Assembly (NCBI RefSeq): GCF_022201045.2
Contig: NC_068562.1
Coordinates: 24,572,501-24,636,500, forward strand
Reading direction: 5' to 3'
Length of the DNA stretch: 64,000 nucleotides
DNA from: Citrus sinensis
Taxonomy: Eukaryota; Streptophyta; Magnoliopsida; Sapindales; Rutaceae
Of this stretch, positions 57,701 to 64,000 are shown one piece after another. How positions within the stretch are numbered: the stretch's first letter is position 1; every line of letters starts with the position of its first letter. The position numbers and the translations under genes were made by a program. Below the pieces are notes generated by a model. It had not been told where the DNA came from, did not search any database, and saw only the letters and a list, made by a program, of their open reading frames with translations.

Positions 57701-60511
57701 GGGTGTAAGAGAACCATAGGACGTCCTCCTACGGGGCTTATCCACATTACTCTACCTTATCTTTTATGCAAGGATTTTTGCAACTTAACTAATCCACTTT
57801 TAATGTGTCGTGCTAATCCATTGCACTTAGCACCCATAAAGACTTTGTGCCACCCCCATCCTCCCTTTTTTCCTCTTAATCGTTTTATGATATTTACGTA
57901 TGGATGCCGGTTTGGAACTTAGAACTGAGAAGACCCGTGTTTTGCACTGGATTTGATACTGCAAACTGGGAAAAAGTCACTCACTTAACAAACATAATCA
58001 TTAGGTTATTATGGTATATAAGTTCATGATTTGTCAATTTCTTGAATACTTTGAAGCATGTCCCCTGAAACTTTTATATTCAAATATTTTAGAAGGCTTG
58101 ACCTTGCTTTACACTTTCACCTTTGAAATCATGGCTAATTATTGAGTGAAATTAGTGGTTGCTCAAGTTAGACAATCAGTTCTTAGGATTTATTTGAACG
58201 GAAAGATGACTGAACTCAAGATGGCTTATCAAGTCAATTTCTGCAGGTAATCCATGTTGCAAAATCAGATTCACGACTTGCAAACAATGATCTACCTCTG
58301 GATATACAGCGGTTGAGGTGCCGTGCTCTATATTATGCTCTCCGCTTCTCTCCCCCAATCGAAATCCTAGGAGAGGTTCGAATTGCTATTCCTTGGTGTT
58401 AACACCCCTGTCCTTCTTCCGTCTTCTTTTATCTTTATGGACAGTATCAAAACCCTAGATTATGTTAGGGATTATTTAATTTAGAATGTATATATGATTC
58501 TTTACTTCTGAAACTAAGAGATGCAAATAATCATTAAAAAATGTGTTTAGTTAAGTGTTTGCAAACGGTTTTTAGATTTTCAGGGAATTAGTTGAAACTC
58601 TGAACGACAAAGGTTGTTTTGTGCTATTTCCTTTGGGATTATATTGAATTATATTTAATACTCCAAATTTATCAAAAACTGAAAATGTTATTGGTTTACA
58701 AACTATACATCCTGTTAATAGATTCAAACTGAGTTTGTGCAAGTTCGTAGAAGATACAAGACTTTTGAATGGCACAAGTGCTGATTCAATCTCTGAAATC
58801 ATTTGATAGTTTTTATCCTTTCAGCATGTCCTGTGTATTATGCTAGCATGCAATGTACATAAAAGTTCTATGATGCATTTAAGAGGTCTCCTATGGGGCT
58901 TCCTGTTAAATTAGGTTCTGAGCATGCATGACGCTGACACCACAGAAGCTGGTGGAGCGGCTGAGATCACGTGGGGGAAGATACATAGCCCTTCATCTCA
59001 GATACGAGAAAGACATGCTGTCATTTACTGGTTGTACGTATGGTCTGACTGATGCAGAATCCAAAGAGCTGACAATAATGAGGTGAGAATTATGTCTGCA
59101 TGAGCATGTGGGTTGTATAGTTCCGAAAAACCTTACATTGTCAAACTGAGAGGATAAGCCTTGGCTAAAGGCCTGCCTCTGCCTATATGTAGGGTCGTAG
59201 TTGTACTGTAAAACTTAGTCTCAGATAAATCATTGACTTTAGGTCAGTTTAATATCTTCTAAAGCTTTTTTCATTTCATTGTGCTTCAGCAGTTTCTGAA
59301 ACTTTCAAAGAATGCTAAAAGTCATTTAGCATATTCTCAAAGTTTTTGAAAACCTTTCCATTTACTTTTAAATTATTTTTTACGTTAATACACTAGTATT
59401 TTGATTTCCTCAAAATCAGTGAATTAAAATTCCAGTGTTAAAACCATTGAAACTTTTGGGAAAGTCAGTTGCTTATTACAACTTATGGTTATTGTTTTTC
59501 TAGGGAGAACACGAATCATTGGAAAGTTAAAAAGATAAACTCAACAGAACAGAGAATTGGAGGCTATTGTCCACTAACTCCCAAGGAGGTGGGGATATTT
59601 CTTCAAGCCCTTGGTTATCCTCCATCAACAATAATTTATATTGCTGCTGGAGAAATCTATGGTGGCAATGCTCACCTTTCAGAACTCATGTATCGCTTCC
59701 CAAATTTAGTTTTCAAGGTATGCCTATGATTTTGTAGCTTATTACCCAGCCAACATAGTTTGATGGTACAGGTGCATTGACAAATCAGTGGCTGGATTTC
59801 ACAGGAAACTTTGGCAACCAAGGAAGAGTTGAAAGCATTTGCTAATCATGCGTCGCAAACTGCAGCACTTGATTACTTGATTTCTGTAGAGAGTGATGTG
59901 TTCATCCCATCACATTCTGGCAACATGGCAAGAGCAGTTGAGGGCCACCGGAGATTCTTAGGTCACCGCAAGACAATTACCCCAGATAGGTATTAAAGCA
60001 GCCCTGGAATATGTTTTTTGGAAGGACTCTGGAGAACTGACAATTAGACTAGCTAAATCATTAGTTCATTCTATGGAGAAGATTCCTGTTGTGATGTAGT
60101 AGCAGACTGATATTCTGAGTAATTGCTCTCCTTTTTTCTTTTTTCAGGAGAGGACTTGTTGAACTTTTTGATAAGCTGAAAAGTGGAAAGCTTAGAGAAG
60201 GGCCATCCTTCTCGCAACGTGTGCAGCAAATTCATGAGAACTGGTAACTTCATTGAGACTTTTTGTAATGTATATCTATCTATTCAAAAGAAATAAACTG
60301 TTGCCATGCAATCAGTTAACCAGTCTGCAGAATCAAAATAACATTGTAATGAAGTAATTGCATCTGTGGCTAAAACATTCACAGGCAAGGGGGGCCGAGG
60401 AAAAGGAAAGGTCCCTTACCAGGAATCAAAGGCCGAGCACGTTTCAGGACTGAAGAATCATTTTACGAAAACCCGTACCCAGAGTGTATATGTAGTTCAA
60501 AGGCAGCATGA
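54773..60511 (+). CDS. O-fucosyltransferase family protein (plant DUF246 type), 522 aa
   Basis: A Golgi type II membrane glycosyltransferase. Eleven exons: 54773-55039, 56192-56270, 56681-56748, 57041-57129, 57222-57399, 58247-58375, 58946-59082, 59504-59717, 59805-59989, 60148-60243 and 60385-60511; every phase fits. The short cytosolic tail is followed by a membrane anchor ([18 protein letters not shown], about 35-52) and a Ser/Gln repeat stem ([10 protein letters not shown]). Family motifs: [31 protein letters not shown] (donor-binding loop), [24 protein letters not shown], and [20 protein letters not shown]. The conserved Arg residues in NQMR and HLRY are present, so it looks active. Plant relatives act on pectin, mannan or glycoproteins (RRT, MSR, PAGR, SPY-like are only distant), so the acceptor cannot be told. 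The tail is basic ([17 protein letters not shown]) and ends with a Cys pair. No defects. Confidence 0.93.
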
Positions 60512-61845
60512 ATAAGACAGGACACTGCCGTTATGCTGAACTTTAGGAGCCCAGAATTCTTCATTACAAGTAAATAGATGGTGACCCAAAATTGCCAAGA
60601 ATTGGGGGGATGCCTAATGCCAAACTGTATTTCGAAATCATTTTTGCCTTAGAAAAGAAGGGTAAAGAACTCTTGTTTGTTAAATCATTTTATCAATACG
60701 ATTTTTAGTCTTTTTGATTAACAACATTAATCTGTCTTTTTCTTTTCGATGACAAGTTTGTATGATGGGATTGCAAAATTAAGCCATGTTTATAATTTGT
60801 TTTTGAGTACAGAAATGATTAACTTTTAGTATGTTTGAAATTGTGTTCGATGGCGTATTTTCAAACTAATATTTGAGAGAGAAAATAGAAGAGTTTAATT
60901 GGTAATTATGGAGAATGTGAAAAGGCATGCGGTAGAATTTTTTATTAATTCTTTTAATAATTACATTTCTCCTTTATTTTTAATCTAGGCCTGTTCGAGA
61001 TTAAAATTGATCAGAAGTTATAATATTATAGTGTTCGATAAATATTAATTTCAATAGCTAAGTTGATTTAATTTTACATTTTTATAATGAAAATTTTGTT
61101 GTATTTTTATTAATTTTGTCAAAATTATTATTTAAAAATTTTATTTATTACATATTATTAATTTTATTTTATATTTACATTTTTTCACAGCAGATATAAT
61201 TTAAAAGTTACATCACGTCAAAATCAAATATGGTCATAACCAAGCACTTATTTAAAAAACATAATACATATAAGGAAAAATGACACTTATACCCTTAAGT
61301 TTTAGAAAAATGATCACAAAAACTGTTAAGTTTTATGGGACATTAAAATTCCTTTTTAACCATAATACCCTTTGAATTTAGTAGTTAGAAAATTGACTTT
61401 AAGGGTTTTTTTAAATTAATACAAATTTAATATAAATAATATAATTTATCTAGTAGACTAATAATATTAAATTATTTTTGACAATTAAAATAATATTAAA
61501 AATTTAAATTATTCTTTATTTTAGTAATATATTTGTATTTATTACAGAGATTTTAAATAAATATTTTACAATTAACAAAAAAAATTCCTATTAACAATAT
61601 TAAAATTAATTTTTATAATATTCAAAATAATTTTAATTAATTAATTTTATTATTATGCTTCTATTTATTATTAAAAATTACTTTAATATAATAAAATAGA
61701 TCTATTGATTATAAAATTTTGAGATGAATCTTTTTTAAATATATAGAATTAAAGGATAATATGATTAAAAAGAAGTCTTCGTATTTCTTATTAAAAGTTT
61801 AAGAGTTTTTGTCACCATTTCTCTGTATCTCAGGGTGTACATGCT
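60512..61845. other. AT-rich intergenic DNA, no gene seen
   Basis: The 3' region of the preceding gene, then very AT-rich spacer with TAATTTTA-type runs. No coding frame. Confidence 0.5.
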
Positions 61846-62114
61846 ATCTTCTATATAAACAATCACATGGTTCAACCGACGTCGTTTAAAAACGAAACGG
61901 TGTCATTAATTTCTCAAGCCCAACGCTTCGTTTCGTTCGTCTCTCTAAAAGGTGAAACCCGCATAAAAACCTCCACTGCTCACCGAACACTGCGTTAGCT
62001 CGGATAAACTTCGTGCATTTTCTCCTTCACTTTCCCGCACGAGAAAGTGAGAGAAAGTAGCCGAGAAAATTCCATTGTTTCCATGAAATAAAATAAAGTA
62101 ACAATAAAACAAAA
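61846..62114 (+). promoter_or_regulatory. Promoter and leader of the FtsH-like gene
   Basis: TCTATATAAACAATC at about 61850 is TATA-like. CCGACGTCGTTTAAAAACGA near 61878 repeats the ACGTCGTTT element seen upstream of PI4K-beta. The leader is CT-rich and ends AATAAAACAAAAATGC. Confidence 0.4.
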
Positions 62115-64000
62115 ATGCAGTCTCATTTCTCACAACAGCTCGATTCAATTACATTCCCAAAGCACTTCCCCTCTCATTTTTCTCGGTTTAATAAACACAT
62201 TTTCCGAACCAAATTGAGTTCAAAGAGGCGCTCTTTCGTTACAGTTAAGCACAACCGGGTCAGTGTTAGTGCTTGTAAAGCTTCAAGTTCCAACTCAGTC
62301 GTATCATCATCTACGAACTCAGAAGAAGATGCCGAGTCAACTCAGCTTTTCGAGGTTTCTTATTTTTGTTTTTTAAAATTTTAAAATTATGTTGTTCTTT
62401 TAATACATTATTAACTTATGTCAGTTTGAAATGGTGTTAGACGCGCGTTCAAAAATCCATATCAAGTTGTTAGATTTTGTTTTGTAATTTTATATTTATT
62501 GTTTTGTTTTGGGAGTGCTTTTATAGAAAGTGCATTCTAATGAAAAGGCAACCAATTTCTAGAAGTTATTATTATTATTTTATTTTTAATTCAGCTAAAT
62601 GCTGCAAAAGACATTGATTTCTACTGCAAAATACATTAATTTCTATTACTGGGAAGCGTTTTTGCTGTTTCCAAAAGCACTTCCTGATATATCAGTTTTT
62701 TTTTATTGTTATTATTATTTTTCAATTATTTGCTTTTGTGTTTGAAAATTTTCAATCTAAAGATTTATTTGATATTTTATCAGAAACTGAAGGAAGCAGA
62801 GAGGCAACGGATTAACAAATTGGAAGAATTTGATAGAAAGGCCAATGTGCAGCTGGAGAGGCAGCTTGTGCTGGCTTCGGAATGGAGCAGAGTGTTAATG
62901 ACTATGTGTGGAAGGTTGAAAGGAACAGAGTTGGACCCTGAGAATTCGCATAGGATTGACTTCAGTGATTTTTGGAAGCTTCTTAACTCAAATAGTGTCC
63001 AATATATGGAGTACTCAAACTATGGTCAAACTGTATCTGGTAGGGAGTTTGTTCTTCGTTGCTTATGAAAATTCAATTTTTAATTGTTTTGCTGGTTTCA
63101 AGCTTGTATTTAATAATTGGAAAATTTATTTAGGTAGCTAGATTTATAAAATTGTATTTATTGTTTGTTATTTTAGAAAGACATTTTGGGTTTTATAATG
63201 GCTAAAATGTAAAGCATGTATGAGAGAACAAAACATACAATGGTAAAAAGCATCTCTAGTGCATTCCGTTGGTGTTGCAAAGTTGAATGTTATGGATATT
63301 CTATTTTTAGTTAATGATTAAATGTCTCACGTAGGTTCATGAGCAGCTGTGTAAACATACATAAAATGCTTAGTATAAAAAAGTTGATGATTACCATAAG
63401 AATTGTGTTTCTAGACTCTAGTAGTCACTTCATTACTTGAGTCTTGTGTGCATCAACTCTTCGGAGAGAGCTTCAGTCAAACATTAACCTGAATATACAT
63501 AGAACATGTCCATTCTGTACTGTCATAAATCTTAATCTGTTGATGGGAGATGGATTCACCTTGATATGTTTTTAACCTTGGATTTCTGCATAGATAAAGT
63601 TATATAAGTTGGTAAATGATGCTCTTAATTTAATTGACGAAGTTGGCTCTAAGAATTATTGAACCAGTAAAATTGCTTTTATGGCCTTCTTTTATTTATT
63701 TATTGGGCTTAAGCCTGAGCTGAAGCTGGATTCAAAGTATTGATTTGGCAGATTTATTAGAAATTTAGAAAGAACAATGTAAAAGAGTATGCAAGACATA
63801 ATCACAGTGTGCTCGAAACAAAATGAATTGTAGTACCAGGCTTACCAAGGAAAAATGAGGAGATGAATTTTATTAGTGATCCTCAAATGGCTTCTTATGG
63901 GCTTACATCTTCAATCCTAGTAGAATTCATTTTAAATTTGTCTCTTGAGAAATACATTTAATTGGTGAATGTTAAACATCTATTAAACCGTGATAGCCTG
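62115..64000 (+). CDS. N-terminal part of a chloroplast FtsH-like (probably inactive FtsHi) protein; runs off the window
   Basis: Exon 1 is 62115-62354 and exon 2 62784-63039 (aggtttct donor, tatcag acceptor, then gtaggg donor). Intron 2 continues at least to the window end. The first 75 residues are Ser/Arg-rich and poor in acid (FPSHFSRFNKHIFRTKLSSK), a chloroplast transit peptide. A coiled-coil stretch follows (AERQRINKLEEFDRKANVQL). FSDFWKLLNSNSVQYMEYSN and YGQTVS match, from memory, the region before the membrane spans in plant FtsHi proteins (FTSHI4 is my best guess). No AAA or protease residues lie in the window, so function rests on that recollection. The ATG at 62115 is the first in frame. 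Confidence 0.6.

Overview
The window is nuclear DNA of a flowering plant. It is AT-rich, its genes carry many short GT-AG introns, and the protein families are eudicot types: a NAC factor, a plant PI4K-beta, an RPP13-like NLR, a type I pectinesterase, a GH18 chitinase, a plant O-fucosyltransferase and the start of a chloroplast FtsH-like protein. A Citrus-like woody eudicot is my best guess from remembered protein similarity; I cannot prove it here. All gene models below were spliced by eye from GT/AG sites that keep frame and restore family motifs.

Layout. 1.8-2.8 kb (+): a four-exon small plant protein that I do not recognise by name. 4.6-7.3 kb (-): a five-exon NAC gene of ANAC082/VNI1 type, with short upstream ORFs in its leader at 7.54-7.68 kb and a stop-free last intron. 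8-11 kb: AT-rich spacer with a 151-bp-offset duplication. 11.8-24.3 kb (-): a 16-coding-exon phosphatidylinositol 4-kinase beta of 1129 aa, with the charged plant-specific repeats expanded by a 129-bp tandem duplication. 25.4-26.4 kb: a Mutator-like non-autonomous element. 27.7-28.7 kb: a Helitron-like element holding an EGG CELL 1 (EC1)-type pseudogene. 30.2-34.7 kb (+): an intact one-exon CC-NB-LRR of 1504 aa. 36.0-36.4 kb: a GH18 relic. 37.4-38.05 kb: a second Helitron-like copy. 39.3-41.2 kb (+): a pectinesterase with several catalytic residues replaced. 42.8-44.1 kb (+): an apparently intact GH18 chitinase. 44.6-46.4 kb: a third Helitron-like copy and a second Mutator-like copy. 47-53.3 kb (-): a decayed Ty1/copia element with an unrelated insertion replacing most of its integrase. 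54.8-60.5 kb (+): an 11-exon O-fucosyltransferase-family gene. 62.1 kb to the window edge (+): the first two exons of a plastid FtsH-like gene.

There is no operon-like logic. Housekeeping genes (PI4K-beta, O-fucosyltransferase, FtsH-like) flank a 30-kb repeat-rich stretch that holds the defence and cell-wall genes (NLR, two GH18 loci, pectinesterase) and all the clear transposons.

Most worth following up: the upstream ORFs and possible exitron of the NAC gene, the catalytically altered pectinesterase, and the EC1 relic carried between Helitron-like ends. I found no wholly new system.
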